Of a DNA stretch of 64,000 bases, positions 1-8,187 are shown piece by piece. Made by a program: the position numbers and the translations under genes. The stretch is taken from the NCBI GenBank assembly GCA_951813555.1, contig OX638344.1:3473076-3537075 (forward strand). Reading direction: 5' to 3'. This DNA comes from an uncultured Acidimicrobiales bacterium (GTDB lineage Bacteria; Actinomycetota; Acidimicrobiia; Acidimicrobiales; Bin134). Within the stretch, counting starts at the first letter, position 1, and every line of letters begins with the position of its first letter. The notes under the pieces are model-generated. The model had not been told where the DNA came from. It did no database searches and saw only the letters and a program-made list of their open reading frames with translations.

Positions 1-789
1 GAGATCGATTCGGGGATCGTCGACCACCGAGGCGGCAAGGGGCGAGAGGTCCGCAGGCCGAGCGACCGGCTGGCCTCCGGCCGAAGCGAGCTCCTCGAAC
101 TCCCATGAGCCCGAAGCGCCCCTCACAAGGCGCACGTCCATCGTCCGGGTCTCGGCTCGCTCGGCATCCGCTGTGCCCTCCCCACCCAGCTCCTGGTGGA
201 CAACGACCATTATCGAGATCCGGTCGTCACGGTGACCGCCGAGTTGGGCGTACTCGATCGTGCCGCGTGACCACATCCCGGGGTGATGCACGGTCGCCGC
301 CTCACTCGCGAGCGCTTCGGCGCGGGCAGGATCGGCTGTCACTCCCGCCGCCAATTCAATCTCCGACGAGTCCGGGCCGTAGTTCGTGATCTGGTAGGCC
401 ACCACGGCACCGAGCCGCTTGGCGTCGGCCTGCACCTCATTGGGCGAAGGCTCGAACTGGTCCGGGAATGGAGGAGGTGCAACTGGCGCCGCGGACACGT
501 CCTCTACTGGTTCGGTCGTCGTTGTGACCCCGTCGGCGGAAGGAACCCCGCCTTCCGCGACCTCGACGTCCGCGCCGATGTCAGCGCCGTCCGTCTCGTT
601 CGGAGCCGGCACGTCGACCGCCCCGTCACCTTCGACGGGAATGGCAGGAACATCACTATCGACGGGAATGGCAGGAGCGTCAGCGTCTGCCGTGATCACC
701 CTTTCGTACACCAACAGGACGGAGCTCGCGAAGAACAACGCAGCACCGGCCAGAGCGAGCAACTGCCGGAAGACGGAGGATCTCTTCAT
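1..789 (-). CDS. Partial membrane-anchored or secreted protein, C-terminus off the left edge
   Basis: An open frame runs without a stop from an ATG at 789 to the left edge, giving the first 263 residues. Residues about 5-25 (RQLLALAGAALFFASSVLLV) form a signal anchor. Next comes a low-complexity stretch rich in Asp, Ala, Pro and Val, with a duplicated DxPAIPV motif, then a folded-looking part from about residue 110. The last visible residues (SVVDDPRIDL) recall actinobacterial secreted proteins that continue into an M15/VanY-like domain, but that part lies outside the window, so function is not assigned. It starts 11 bp after the acyltransferase stop on the same strand, so the two are probably co-transcribed. 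Confidence 0.6.
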   Translation of the reverse strand, partial: MKRSSVFRQLLALAGAALFFASSVLLVYERVITADADAPAIPVDSDVPAIPVEGDGAVDVPAPNETDGADIGADVEVAEGGVPSADGVTTTTEPVEDVSAAPVAPPPFPDQFEPSPNEVQADAKRLGAVVAYQITNYGPDSSEIELAAGVTADPARAEALASEAATVHHPGMWSRGTIEYAQLGGHRDDRISIMVVVHQELGGEGTADAERAETRTMDVRLVRGASGSWEFEELASAGGQPVARPADLSPLAASVVDDPRIDL

Positions 790-800
790 GGCGCCGGCCG

Positions 801-1751
801 CTACGCCGATAGCGCTGGAATTGTCCGGGCCTGACCCTTCCGCCTTGCCGCCCAGCGCAGGACCGGCTGTTCAAGGAGATACCACGAGGCGGCGGTCGCC
901 GCGACGGTGAGGACGAGGGCCAGCCAGAGGGCGATGTCAGAGCGGATGAACACGTAATGCCAGAGGTAGAGCCCGAAGGACAATTCGGCGACCCGCAACA
1001 GGACTCGGTTCGCCAACCATACGGGGCCAGTCAGCGCGTACTGGACCGTGAGCGAACTGAGCGCCAGGGCCACGAAACCGCCCCAGAGAACGGTTGTGCC
1101 CGTGTTGCCGAATGCGGGCACCAGCATTAGCGCCAGCAGCGCCGGAACCGACCAACTCGCGAACCGCCACGTGTTGGGCCGAGCGACGGCCAGATAGCAC
1201 CCCACCAGAAGTGCCGCGGCGTTGGTGTCGGTCGCGTTGTACACCCAGCCCGGCGACATGACTTCGATGGCAATTGCTCTCCAGGCGATGGCAGCCAGCG
1301 CCAGGCCTCCGACGATGCGGGTCCGATGCTTGGTTCGTAGTGCAGCGATGGCGAGCGGCCACAGCACGTAAAAGTGGGCGATCACCGCGACGAACCAGGT
1401 GTGCGTCAGCTGCTCCAGGTCGAGACCTTCGATTCGCGCATAGTTGGCGTAGAAGCCGAGCACCGCAATCAAGCGGGACCAGTCGGTCCCCACTGCGAAC
1501 ATTACGAGACAGACAGCCAGAAGGGCAGGAAGCAGCCGGAGCACTCGATTTCGATAGAACGAGCCGAGGTCGACCCGACCGGTCCGGTCCATCTCGGCAC
1601 ACAGCGAGCCGGTGACCACGTAGCCCGACAAGACGAAGAACAGGCAGACGCCGTAGTGCCCTGCAGGCACGACGGCACTGTCGATGTGGTAGCCGACCAC
1701 TACCGCAATTGCTACGGCGCGCAATCCATCGAGCGCGGGGATCCGTCGCAT
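801..1751 (-). CDS. Acyltransferase family 3 (OafA-like) membrane protein
   Basis: This is a 316-residue integral membrane acyltransferase of the type that O-acylates surface glycans or lipids. The N-terminus RRIPALDGLRAVAI followed by a GYH motif is the family signature. FFVLSGYV and about eight to ten hydrophobic helices follow. The ATG at 1751 places the signature at residue 2. The frame stays open upstream to 2384, but only through the antisense of the neighbouring repeat stalk, so that extension is rejected. The gene is divergent from the secreted hydrolase, so a surface-modification role for the locus is plausible. The substrate cannot be read from sequence. Confidence 0.85.
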   Translation of the reverse strand: MRRIPALDGLRAVAIAVVVGYHIDSAVVPAGHYGVCLFFVLSGYVVTGSLCAEMDRTGRVDLGSFYRNRVLRLLPALLAVCLVMFAVGTDWSRLIAVLGFYANYARIEGLDLEQLTHTWFVAVIAHFYVLWPLAIAALRTKHRTRIVGGLALAAIAWRAIAIEVMSPGWVYNATDTNAAALLVGCYLAVARPNTWRFASWSVPALLALMLVPAFGNTGTTVLWGGFVALALSSLTVQYALTGPVWLANRVLLRVAELSFGLYLWHYVFIRSDIALWLALVLTVAATAASWYLLEQPVLRWAARRKGQARTIPALSA

Positions 1752-1866
1752 CGCACCTCCTAGTGCTACTTTCGCAGCGCAGATCAGCTGACGATAACGC
1801 ATCGCCAGCCGGAGCGCAGAGCCTGCGCTGAAAGGACGGAGGGAGATACCTCCGACACCCAACAGC

Positions 1867-3297
1867 ATGGAAACAACCCGACGCATAGGAGTCACAATTG
1901 CGGTCTTCCTGCTGCTGATCCTGCTGTCCGCCAGCGGCCGTGATGCCGTCGAGTCCGCCACTGCCGCCGGAGTCGCGCGCCAAGTTGGGGAGACCACGGC
2001 GGCCCCTCGGATCGTGACCGTCCCCCCCACTGCGGCGGCCCCTCGGATCGTGACCGTCCCTCCCACAGCGGCGGCCCCTCGGATCGTGACCGTCCCCCCT
2101 ACAGCGGCTCCCACTACGGCAACCGTCCCCCCTACAGCGGCTCCCACTACGGCAACCGTCCCCCCTACAGCGGCTCCCACTACGGCAACCGTCCCCCCTA
2201 CAGCGGCTCCCACTACGGCAACCGTCCCCCCTACAGCGGCTCCCACTACGGCGACCGTCGCCCCTACGGCGGAGGCCGCCCCCTCCCCGACCACCACGAC
2301 CACAACAACAACGACTCTGCCGCCACTCGATCCTGTGACATTCGAATCGCTTGACCGGGTTAACTTGATCCGCGACTTCAGCAAATACGTGTCCTCCGGC
2401 CGGTCTCGGTGGGAGCGGTCGGTCCCAGGAATCGAGCAGCTTCGGATTATTTCGACCGCCGACGGCGTCGAACAACCCGTCTTCTGGCTGGCTCCGAGTG
2501 GCGACCGCGATCAGCCCGTGTTGGTGATTTTGCACTCTTGGAGCGCCCCGTACACCCAGCACGCCGGGATTCCCTTTGCAATGTGGGCCCAGGAAAATGG
2601 TTGGGCAGTCATCGTCCCCGAGTTCCGAGGAAAGAACGACGACGCCGACGCGGTCGGATCCGACTTGGCGGTCCAGGACGCGGCAGATGCGATCGACTAT
2701 GCCGTCGCCCAGGCAGGGGTGGATACCAATCGGGTGTACGTCGTCGGCTACTCCGGCGGCGGGATGATGGGGCTCCTCCTTGCTGGGCGACACCCTGACA
2801 AGGTCAGCGCGGTCTCGGTCTGGGGGCCACCGCATGACCTTGTGGAGTTCTACGAGCACGCGAGGAGGGCGGGTCTGGGCTATGCCAACGACATCTGGCG
2901 GGCCTGCGGAGGTGACCCGAGGGACGCCGGCTCGGCGCAGGATGAGTGTCTGACCCGTAGTCCGGCGACGTACCTGGAGTCGGCCCGCGACCAGGCGGTC
3001 CCGATCTTCATCGCTCAGGGCATCCGCGATCAGTTCGTGCCCCCGAGTGTGGGGGCCGAGGTGTTCAATCAGCTAGCCGACCCCGACGACCGCCTCAGCG
3101 CTGAGGAGGTGGACCTTTTCGGTCGGGGGAGGGTTCCCGACCATCTGTCGATCACGACCGAGACCTACTTCGGGGACGGAGACCCCGCCCCCGTATTCGC
3201 CCGACAGTCGGGTCGAGCCTTGCTCGTCTACTTCCAGTCAAGCCACGAAATGGTCTACAACGCGAGTGCACGGTGGTTCGCAAGCGATCCCCGCTAG
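1867..3297 (+). CDS. Secreted alpha/beta hydrolase with Thr/Ala/Pro repeat stalk
   Basis: A 476-residue exported protein. Residues 1-25 are a signal peptide or anchor (VTIAVFLLLILLSA). About residues 45-135 are tandem repeats of the types TAAAPRIVTVPP and TAAPTTATVPP, followed by a poly-Thr linker. This resembles a wall-spanning or O-glycosylated stalk. The C-terminal 320 residues form an alpha/beta hydrolase of the prolyl-oligopeptidase/esterase type with nucleophile elbow GYSGGGMMG. Asp in GIRDQFVPP and His in SSHEMVYN are candidate triad members. The substrate is unknown. It is divergent from the acyltransferase gene, with 115 bp between the starts. Confidence 0.8.
   Translation: METTRRIGVTIAVFLLLILLSASGRDAVESATAAGVARQVGETTAAPRIVTVPPTAAAPRIVTVPPTAAAPRIVTVPPTAAPTTATVPPTAAPTTATVPPTAAPTTATVPPTAAPTTATVPPTAAPTTATVAPTAEAAPSPTTTTTTTTTLPPLDPVTFESLDRVNLIRDFSKYVSSGRSRWERSVPGIEQLRIISTADGVEQPVFWLAPSGDRDQPVLVILHSWSAPYTQHAGIPFAMWAQENGWAVIVPEFRGKNDDADAVGSDLAVQDAADAIDYAVAQAGVDTNRVYVVGYSGGGMMGLLLAGRHPDKVSAVSVWGPPHDLVEFYEHARRAGLGYANDIWRACGGDPRDAGSAQDECLTRSPATYLESARDQAVPIFIAQGIRDQFVPPSVGAEVFNQLADPDDRLSAEEVDLFGRGRVPDHLSITTETYFGDGDPAPVFARQSGRALLVYFQSSHEMVYNASARWFASDPR
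2001..2108 (+). repeat. 36-bp tandem repeat, 3 copies, coding
   Basis: Three near-identical 36-bp units begin at 2001, 2037 and 2073. Each encodes a 12-residue APRIVTVPPTAA-type unit of the hydrolase stalk. Copies differ by one or two bases. Confidence 0.9.
2101..2265 (+). repeat. 33-bp tandem repeat, 5 copies, coding
   Basis: Units begin at 2101, 2134, 2167, 2200 and 2233. Each encodes the 11-residue unit TAAPTTATVPP. The first four are virtually identical and the last is degenerate. Near-identity suggests recent slippage, so stalk length may vary between strains. Confidence 0.9.
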
Positions 3298-3353
3298 CGA
3301 AAGTCGCCCGGTCGAAACTGGTGTGAGCCGCGCCGCAAAGGTAGGTTGGGCCG

Positions 3354-3479
3354 ATGCCCGTTCTGAGGAAGCGACTCGTCGCCGGGTTATTGGCGGCAGC
3401 GATGTTGTTCACCGCCGTCGCGTGCAGCAGTGACGACCCGAGTCCAATCGAGCCCGACACCCCGCAGGTCGGCTCCTAG
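3354..3479 (+). CDS. Very small putative lipoprotein
   Basis: A 41-residue frame begins at ATG 3354. It has a charged N-terminus (RKR), a hydrophobic core (LVAGLLAAAMLFTAVA), then Cys-Ser-Ser-Asp-Asp, which fits a lipoprotein signal peptide with a weak lipobox (A-V-A-C). Only about 17 residues follow the lipidation Cys, rich in Pro, Asp and Glu. It lies 56 bp downstream of the hydrolase in the same orientation. It may be a genuine mini-lipoprotein or the surviving N-terminus of a longer gene truncated when the neighbouring mobile element decayed. Confidence 0.5.
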   Translation: MPVLRKRLVAGLLAAAMLFTAVACSSDDPSPIEPDTPQVGS

Positions 3480-3660
3480 CCCTGAATCCAGTCCTGCGCT
3501 CCAAAGTGGCGTGTCGGAGGGGGGTACGAACGGGGTCTCACGCAGTGATGCCAGAAGTTCCCACATTCTTCACAAAATCCCAGGTTATCGACCGGATTTG
3601 TCAGACCTAGAAGCTAGACTGTGCTCAAACGCTTCCTAGTCATCCCCCACGAATAGGGCA
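3480..3660. other. Non-coding gap between lipoprotein and integrase remnant
   Basis: No convincing gene, RNA or strong hairpin is seen here. It separates the small lipoprotein from the decayed integrase and is probably junk left by element decay. Confidence 0.4.
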
Positions 3661-3669
3661 CGACGCGAA

Positions 3670-4030
3670 CGGGCCGCGATGGCGTAGCGAGCCTCACGAC
3701 ACCCGCTGGTGGGAGTCGCTGGAGAACCATGTCTTCCCGGTTATCGGAGACATGGCCGTGGACCGCATAACTTAGTCCAACGTGCTCCGGTGCGTTGAGC
3801 CGATCTGGACCACCCGCCCCGAGGCTGCCCTCAGGGTCCGCCAGAGAATCCGCACGGTGCTGCGGTGGTGCCAGGCCCTCGGCTTTGTCCAGTTCAACAT
3901 GGCTGGCGAGTAAATCGACTGCGCTTTGCCACCAATGCCGCGAGTGCAGTCCCATTTCGGATCGCTGCCCTATTCCCAGGTTGCAGACGCGCTCGCTTTG
4001 GTGGACCGGTCCGGAGCGTCGCAATCCACA
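3670..4030 (+). pseudogene. Decayed P4-type tyrosine integrase fragment
   Basis: One forward frame reads like the N-terminal and core-binding part of a P4-like phage integrase. It includes RWWESLENHVFPVIGD, then a block resembling SADVLxxLEPIWTTRPE, RVRQRIRTVLRWCQALGF, and LPPMPRVQSHFGSLPYSQV. Two in-frame stops interrupt it: TAG after VDRIT at about 3773 and TAA after NMAGE at about 3911. The catalytic C-terminal domain with the R-H-R-Y residues is absent. The remnant lies on the 3' side of tRNA-Cys, the usual place for an integrase that used that tRNA as attachment site. The stops exclude a functional enzyme. Confidence 0.75.
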
Positions 4031-4165
4031 AAAAGGCCGCCGAGGGCAAGATCCGACGCGAAGCCCGGCGCGCTCACAAACCCCACCACTTGAAGGGACG
4101 CCCCCCGCCTCGCCAACCGAATCATCCGCCGGATGTAGCGCCACGAAACCGCCCGACGACACCCC
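4031..4165 (+). pseudogene. Possible IS110-like transposase tail, frameshifted
   Basis: The forward text reads AAEGKIRREARRAHK and then, after a frame change, LANRIIRRM, a stop, RHETA. Together they resemble the conserved C-terminus of IS110-family transposases (GKxxREAxRxLKRHLANxxxRxM). No terminal repeats or other transposase motifs are seen. The match is by eye and short, so the family name is tentative. Confidence 0.3.
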
Positions 4166-4176
4166 CAACCGCTCGC

Positions 4177-4218
4177 CGCCTGACAAGGGAGCGCCTGACA
4201 AGGGAGCGTCTGACAGGC
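4177..4218 (+). repeat. 15-bp tandem repeat, nearly 3 copies
   Basis: The unit cgcctgacaagggag occurs at 4177 and 4192, with a partial degenerate copy at 4207. It is non-coding and lies between the transposase-like remnant and the 3' end of tRNA-Cys. Confidence 0.7.
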
Positions 4219-4264
4219 CCCAACTGGCCAGACAACAACACCCCAACTGGCGAATTACCCCTAG

Positions 4265-4338
4265 AGCGCCGGACGGGATTTGAACCCGTGAATCATGGCT
4301 TTGCAGGCCACTCCCTTAGTCCACTCGGGCACCGACGC
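4265..4338 (-). tRNA. tRNA-Cys (anticodon GCA)
   Basis: A 74-nt cloverleaf. The acceptor stem GCGTCGG/CCGGCGC has one G-U pair, the D stem is CCC/GGG, and the anticodon stem is GTGGC/GCCAT with loop CTGCAAA, giving anticodon GCA. The T arm is ACGGG-TTCAAAT-CCCGT. The discriminator is U, as expected for tRNA-Cys, and CCA is not encoded. The 3' end faces the decayed integrase, consistent with past use as an integration site. Confidence 0.93.
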
Positions 4339-4420
4339 GTGCCTGGCTGCCGGAGCAGCCAGCCCTGACAGTGTATGGGATCGGCCCGGCAGGACCACAC
4401 AGGGGTTTAGGGTTTCGGGC

Positions 4421-5107
4421 ATGACTGACGGCGGGACCCGCTCTCCACTGGAACTGCTTGACGTGATGGGGATCGTGGAGGCGGAGGCGGGTCCAGAGCT
4501 GCGGCACTTGGAGGTGTACTGCCCGGACGGGCTCTTGACGCTGCTGTGGCACGGGCCTCGGGATGCAACCGATGTGGTGATTTCTCTGGGCGGGGCCATC
4601 GGGGGGCTGCTGGGGCCGGCCCGGGCGCTGTATCTGCGGCTGGGTGAGGGGCTGGCTGCCGACGGGATTGCGGTGATTCGGGTGCACTACCGGCGGCCGG
4701 GGATCATCGAGCGCTGTTTGCTGGATGCGGCCGCGGCGGCCGATTTGGCCGCTCGGGAGCAGGGGCGGCGGTTCATCTTCATGGGGCACTCCTTTGGAGG
4801 GGCGGTAGCGGTGCAGGCCGGGATCGCTCTGGGAGAACACACTGCGGGGGTGGTGGGGCTGGCCACCCAGTCGGCGGGCTGTGAGAACGCGGCGGCGCTG
4901 GGGGGCACTCCCCTGCTGTTGATGCACGGTGGGATGGACCAGATCTTGCCGGTTCACGCCAGCGAGGCGGTACGGGCGCTGGCGGGGGGCGGGGAGCTGA
5001 TCGTGTACCCCGAGGCCGATCACGGCCTGGCCTCGGTGGCCGATGAGATCGCCGCTACGCTCGCCGACTGGATACCGGCCCGGTTCGCCGAGCACGCCAA
5101 CCAATAG
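4421..5107 (+). CDS. Alpha/beta hydrolase (dienelactone-hydrolase-like)
   Basis: A 228-residue cytosolic alpha/beta hydrolase. It has the nucleophile elbow GHSFGGAVA, the late Asp region LLLMHGGMDQILPV, and His in PEADHGLASV, so a Ser-Asp-His triad is complete. The start is ATG 4421. The open frame extends upstream into tRNA-Cys, so longer versions are rejected. It heads a plus-strand cluster with the DUF7064-like and LLM genes and stops 12 bp before the next start, suggesting an operon. The natural substrate is unknown. Confidence 0.8.
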   Translation: MTDGGTRSPLELLDVMGIVEAEAGPELRHLEVYCPDGLLTLLWHGPRDATDVVISLGGAIGGLLGPARALYLRLGEGLAADGIAVIRVHYRRPGIIERCLLDAAAAADLAAREQGRRFIFMGHSFGGAVAVQAGIALGEHTAGVVGLATQSAGCENAAALGGTPLLLMHGGMDQILPVHASEAVRALAGGGELIVYPEADHGLASVADEIAATLADWIPARFAEHANQ

Positions 5108-5119
5108 AGGAGCTACCGC

Positions 5120-6070
5120 ATGGGAGCAGCTGAGGACGCCCTGATCGGGCCGGAGGACGACAACTTCCACCCCCCTTCCGACGATCCGTGGGAGACCGAG
5201 ACCTGCTGGTACGCCTTCTGCGTCCCCAAGCGCAAAATGATGGGCTACCTGTACACCTGGATCCGCCCCAACCTGGGCATCGCCGGGGGTGGGGCCATGG
5301 TGTGGGACGACACTGCGCATTTGCCGTGGGAGGTGCCGTTCTTCGACTACAACCACAGCATCCCGCTGCCCGAAGGCCTCGACCTCCGCGATGCCGTGCT
5401 GCCCACCGGGATGCGGGTGAAGGTGATCGAGCCGCTCACCAGCTACGAGCTCGGCTACCGCTATCGACGGGGCGACATGTTCGAGGCCGAGCTGCGCTTC
5501 GACGCCCTCACCCCGCCCCATGTGTTCACCCGGGGCGAGCCGCCGTTCACCATCGCCAGCCACATCGACCAGCCCGGCCGGGTCACCGGGAGCTTCCGCC
5601 TGCACGGCGAGGAGATCGCCGTGGACTGCTGCGCCATGCGGGACCGGTCGTGGGGGCCGCGCAGCGACCTGCGGGGCTTTCGCATCGGCTACTCCTTCGC
5701 CACCGCGTCGGGCCAGAGCGCCTTTCTGTGCTACTCGCTGCCCCAAGAAGACGGCGAACCGATCAACGCCGGCTACTACCTGCGCGACGGCGTTAGGGCC
5801 GACATCACCAGCGGCCAGCGCCGGGTGGAGCGCGATTCCGAACACGGCTACGCCACCGCCTTCGAGATAGAGGCGACCGACGAGCTGGGCCGGGAGCTTC
5901 GGGCGACCGGCACCCCGGTGAGCCGCATCATCTTCAACCCCTACCCCAAGATGCTCACTTGGATTAGCACCACCGCCTGGGATTTCGACGGCACCACCGC
6001 CTGGGGCGAGGACCAGGACTGCTGGCGCCCCGACCAGTGGTCCCGCTACCGCCGCAGCCTCCGCCAGTAG
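5120..6070 (+). CDS. DUF7064/DUF7065-like (hydroxyneurosporene-synthase-fold) protein
   Basis: A 316-residue protein resembling actinobacterial and proteobacterial DUF7064/7065 proteins, which share the lipocalin-like CrtC/AttH fold. Visible hallmarks are an N-terminal Trp-rich segment (DPWETETCWYAFCVPKRK), a central RDRSWGPR motif with a preceding conserved Cys-Cys, and a C-terminal stretch ending in GEDQDCWRPDQW. Family members often lie in steroid or lipid catabolic clusters with LLM oxidoreductases and SDRs, as here. A start at ATG 5120 is supported by an upstream GAGGAGC. The biochemical role is not established. Confidence 0.65.
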   Translation: MGAAEDALIGPEDDNFHPPSDDPWETETCWYAFCVPKRKMMGYLYTWIRPNLGIAGGGAMVWDDTAHLPWEVPFFDYNHSIPLPEGLDLRDAVLPTGMRVKVIEPLTSYELGYRYRRGDMFEAELRFDALTPPHVFTRGEPPFTIASHIDQPGRVTGSFRLHGEEIAVDCCAMRDRSWGPRSDLRGFRIGYSFATASGQSAFLCYSLPQEDGEPINAGYYLRDGVRADITSGQRRVERDSEHGYATAFEIEATDELGRELRATGTPVSRIIFNPYPKMLTWISTTAWDFDGTTAWGEDQDCWRPDQWSRYRRSLRQ

Positions 6071-6080
6071 TCTCTGCGCC

Positions 6081-7058
6081 ATGTTCACCGCCAGATTCGA
6101 GCTGCGAGTTCCGCCGTTCGCCGATGTGACCCATGCCCAGGTGCACCGCGAATACCTGGACATGGTGTCGTGGTGCGACGACAACGGAATCGGCACCATC
6201 ATCGTTTCGGAGCACCACGGTGCCGACGACGGGTTCATGGCCTCTCCGCTGGTGTTGGCCAGTGCGGCATTGGCCCGCACCGACAACATCATGGTGGCCA
6301 TCTCGGCGCTGCTGCTGCCGTTCCACGACCCCATCCGCATCGCCGAGGACATCGCGGCCATCGACCTGATGGCGCCGGGGCGCCTGTCGGTGACCATGGG
6401 GGTGGCCTACCGCGAGTTCGAGTTCGACATGTTCGGCAAGGACCGCACTCGCCGGGGGCGCGACACCGAGGAGGCCATCAAACTCATCTTGAAGTGCTGG
6501 TCGGGCGAGCCCTTCGAGCATGAGGGCCGCACCATCTGGGTCACCCCCAAGCCGGTGACCGAGCCCCATCCAGTGTTGATGGTGGGCGGCTCAGTGCGGG
6601 CCTCGGCCCTGCGGGCGGCCCGACTTGGCCTCCCCTTCTCCCCCTCTACTCCCGACCAGTCGCTGGCCGACCTCTACTACGAGGAAGCGGCCCGGCTGGG
6701 CTATGAGACCCCCTTCGCCATCGTGCCCGACGGCCCGTCGATGGTGATGGTCACCGAAGACCCTGAGCGCACCTGGGCGGCCATCGAGCGCCATGCCCTG
6801 TACGACGCCGGGCTGTACAACAGCTGGCAATACGACGATCACCACAACCTCACCGCGGTTGATGCTGACGACGTGGCCGGGCTGGCCGCCAGCGGGCAGT
6901 GGGATGTGCTCACCCCCGAGCAGTGCGCCCAACTCGTGCGGGACAAGGGCAGTGCCATGCTGCACCCGTTGGTGGGCGGCATCGACCCGGCCATCGGCTG
7001 GGAGAGCCTGGAGCTGACCAAGAACAAGGTCATGCCCCTGCTGGCTGCCGATGGGTAA
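6081..7058 (+). CDS. LLM-class flavin/F420-dependent oxidoreductase
   Basis: A 325-residue luciferase-like (beta/alpha)8 monooxygenase or F420 reductase. It carries VSEHHGADDGF, ISALLLPFHDPIRIAED and the family signature DLMAPGRLSVTMGVAYR, followed by WVTPKPVTEPHPVLMVGGS. Whether it uses FMNH2 or F420 cannot be decided from sequence. It starts 10 bp after the DUF7064-like gene and belongs to the same apparent operon, so it probably oxidises an intermediate of that pathway. Confidence 0.88.
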   Translation: MFTARFELRVPPFADVTHAQVHREYLDMVSWCDDNGIGTIIVSEHHGADDGFMASPLVLASAALARTDNIMVAISALLLPFHDPIRIAEDIAAIDLMAPGRLSVTMGVAYREFEFDMFGKDRTRRGRDTEEAIKLILKCWSGEPFEHEGRTIWVTPKPVTEPHPVLMVGGSVRASALRAARLGLPFSPSTPDQSLADLYYEEAARLGYETPFAIVPDGPSMVMVTEDPERTWAAIERHALYDAGLYNSWQYDDHHNLTAVDADDVAGLAASGQWDVLTPEQCAQLVRDKGSAMLHPLVGGIDPAIGWESLELTKNKVMPLLAADG

Positions 7059-7082
7059 CAGCGATGACGACTGCTGACAACG

Positions 7083-8018
7083 ATGCCGATGGGTAAAACC
7101 GGCGGGCGCCTGCTGAGCCCGGAAGATCTGGCCAAGCTCAGCCAGCCGCCCCGGGCCGATCTGGTCGACGCGCTGGTCGACGGCCCCGAAGCCGCTATCG
7201 AGGTGTTTCGGCGCATCGACCGGGCCTATCGGAACTTCATCGACGGGTTCGGGGCGTGGATCGCCACTACCCAGCGCTTCGTGGCCGAGCGCTACGGTAT
7301 CGAGGGCTTGGCGCAAGTGGGCTCGTCCGACGACGCCTACCGGTCGGCGCTGTTGCATGGGCTGACCGACGAGGACATCACCGGCCGCCACCAAACCGAC
7401 CGGGCCGACGCTATCGCGCAGCTCATCGAAGCAGGCGATCACGTTGCCTCTATGGCCGCATTCGACGCCTTGGAGGCCAGCTACCGACGGATCCACGACG
7501 TGGAGCGCGACCGGGTGGCCTCGGTGCTGTCGCTGGTGTACCGGGCTTGGGGACCCGATGTGCTAGAGGAGAGCATCCGGTTCTCCGGTGAGCAGACGCT
7601 GCTGGGTTGGATGCCCCACGACGTGACCCGACCGGCCGAGGTGCGGGTGCGGCAGTGGGCCGCCATGCAGAAGGGCAACTTCGCCGACATCACCGTGACC
7701 GAGACCGACGATGCTTTCACAATCACCCTGCACCCGTGCGGCACGTGCGGGCGCCAGGTGTCCGACGGCTGCTACGGGGAGAACCTGGATTTGGCCGTGG
7801 TGGCCGAGGACCACCCCCTCACCTTTGGAAGAGGTCCCGCGCCCATCTATCGCACCCATGTGGCGGTGATGCACTTTCTGGTCCCGATGGAGCGCACCGG
7901 GGTGCCGTGGCCGGTGATCCAGTGCCCGAAGGGGTTGGATGCGGAGCCCTGCCGGGTGATGCTGTTCAAAGACCCTGAGGCCACCCCGCCGGAGGCATAC
8001 GAGTTCGCGACTCCCTGA
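7083..8018 (+). CDS. Conserved hypothetical protein with Cys-rich patch
   Basis: A 311-residue soluble protein not recognised with confidence. The N-terminal 180 residues look all-helical. The C-terminal part contains HPCGTCGRQVSDGC and later IQCPKGLDAEPC, a set of Cys residues that could bind metal. The position after an LLM oxidoreductase (24-bp gap) suggests a role in the same pathway. A second possible start (MGKTGG) lies two codons inside. It resembles, at most loosely, hydrolases annotated around amino-thiazoline or L-2-amino acid metabolism, and no function is claimed. Confidence 0.6.
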   Translation: MPMGKTGGRLLSPEDLAKLSQPPRADLVDALVDGPEAAIEVFRRIDRAYRNFIDGFGAWIATTQRFVAERYGIEGLAQVGSSDDAYRSALLHGLTDEDITGRHQTDRADAIAQLIEAGDHVASMAAFDALEASYRRIHDVERDRVASVLSLVYRAWGPDVLEESIRFSGEQTLLGWMPHDVTRPAEVRVRQWAAMQKGNFADITVTETDDAFTITLHPCGTCGRQVSDGCYGENLDLAVVAEDHPLTFGRGPAPIYRTHVAVMHFLVPMERTGVPWPVIQCPKGLDAEPCRVMLFKDPEATPPEAYEFATP

Positions 8019-8053
8019 CCAGCGCAAACGCTTGACAGGAACCACCAGCCTGG

Positions 8054-8126
8054 AGCGGATGACCGGGCTCGAACCGGCGACCTACACCTTGGCAAGGTGT
8101 CGCTCTACCAACTGAGCTACATCCGC
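8054..8126 (-). tRNA. tRNA-Gly (anticodon GCC)
   Basis: A 73-nt cloverleaf. The acceptor is GCGGATG/CATCCGC and the D arm carries AGCTCAGTTGGTAGAGC. The anticodon stem is ACACC/GGTGT with loop TTGCCAA, giving GCC. The T arm is GCCGG-TTCGAGC-CCGGT. CCA is not encoded. No element remnants are seen beside it. Confidence 0.95.
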
Positions 8127-8187
8127 AGGGCAGCCCAGCATAGCAAGCAGCCAACAAGACACCCATTGCAATAGGCCAATGCCGAAT

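Noticed and set aside
937-2859. Long minus-strand open frames across the acyltransferase and hydrolase
   Set aside because: They are antisense to the repeat stalk and lack any family signature; the acyltransferase signature begins at 1751 in its own frame.
3865-4368. Plus-strand frame running into tRNA-Cys
   Set aside because: It crosses the tRNA and joins unrelated remnants out of their own frames; treated as pseudogene debris.
4316-6397. 693-codon minus-strand open frame
   Set aside because: Antisense shadow of the hydrolase and DUF7064-like genes, which have clear motifs; high GC makes long spurious frames.
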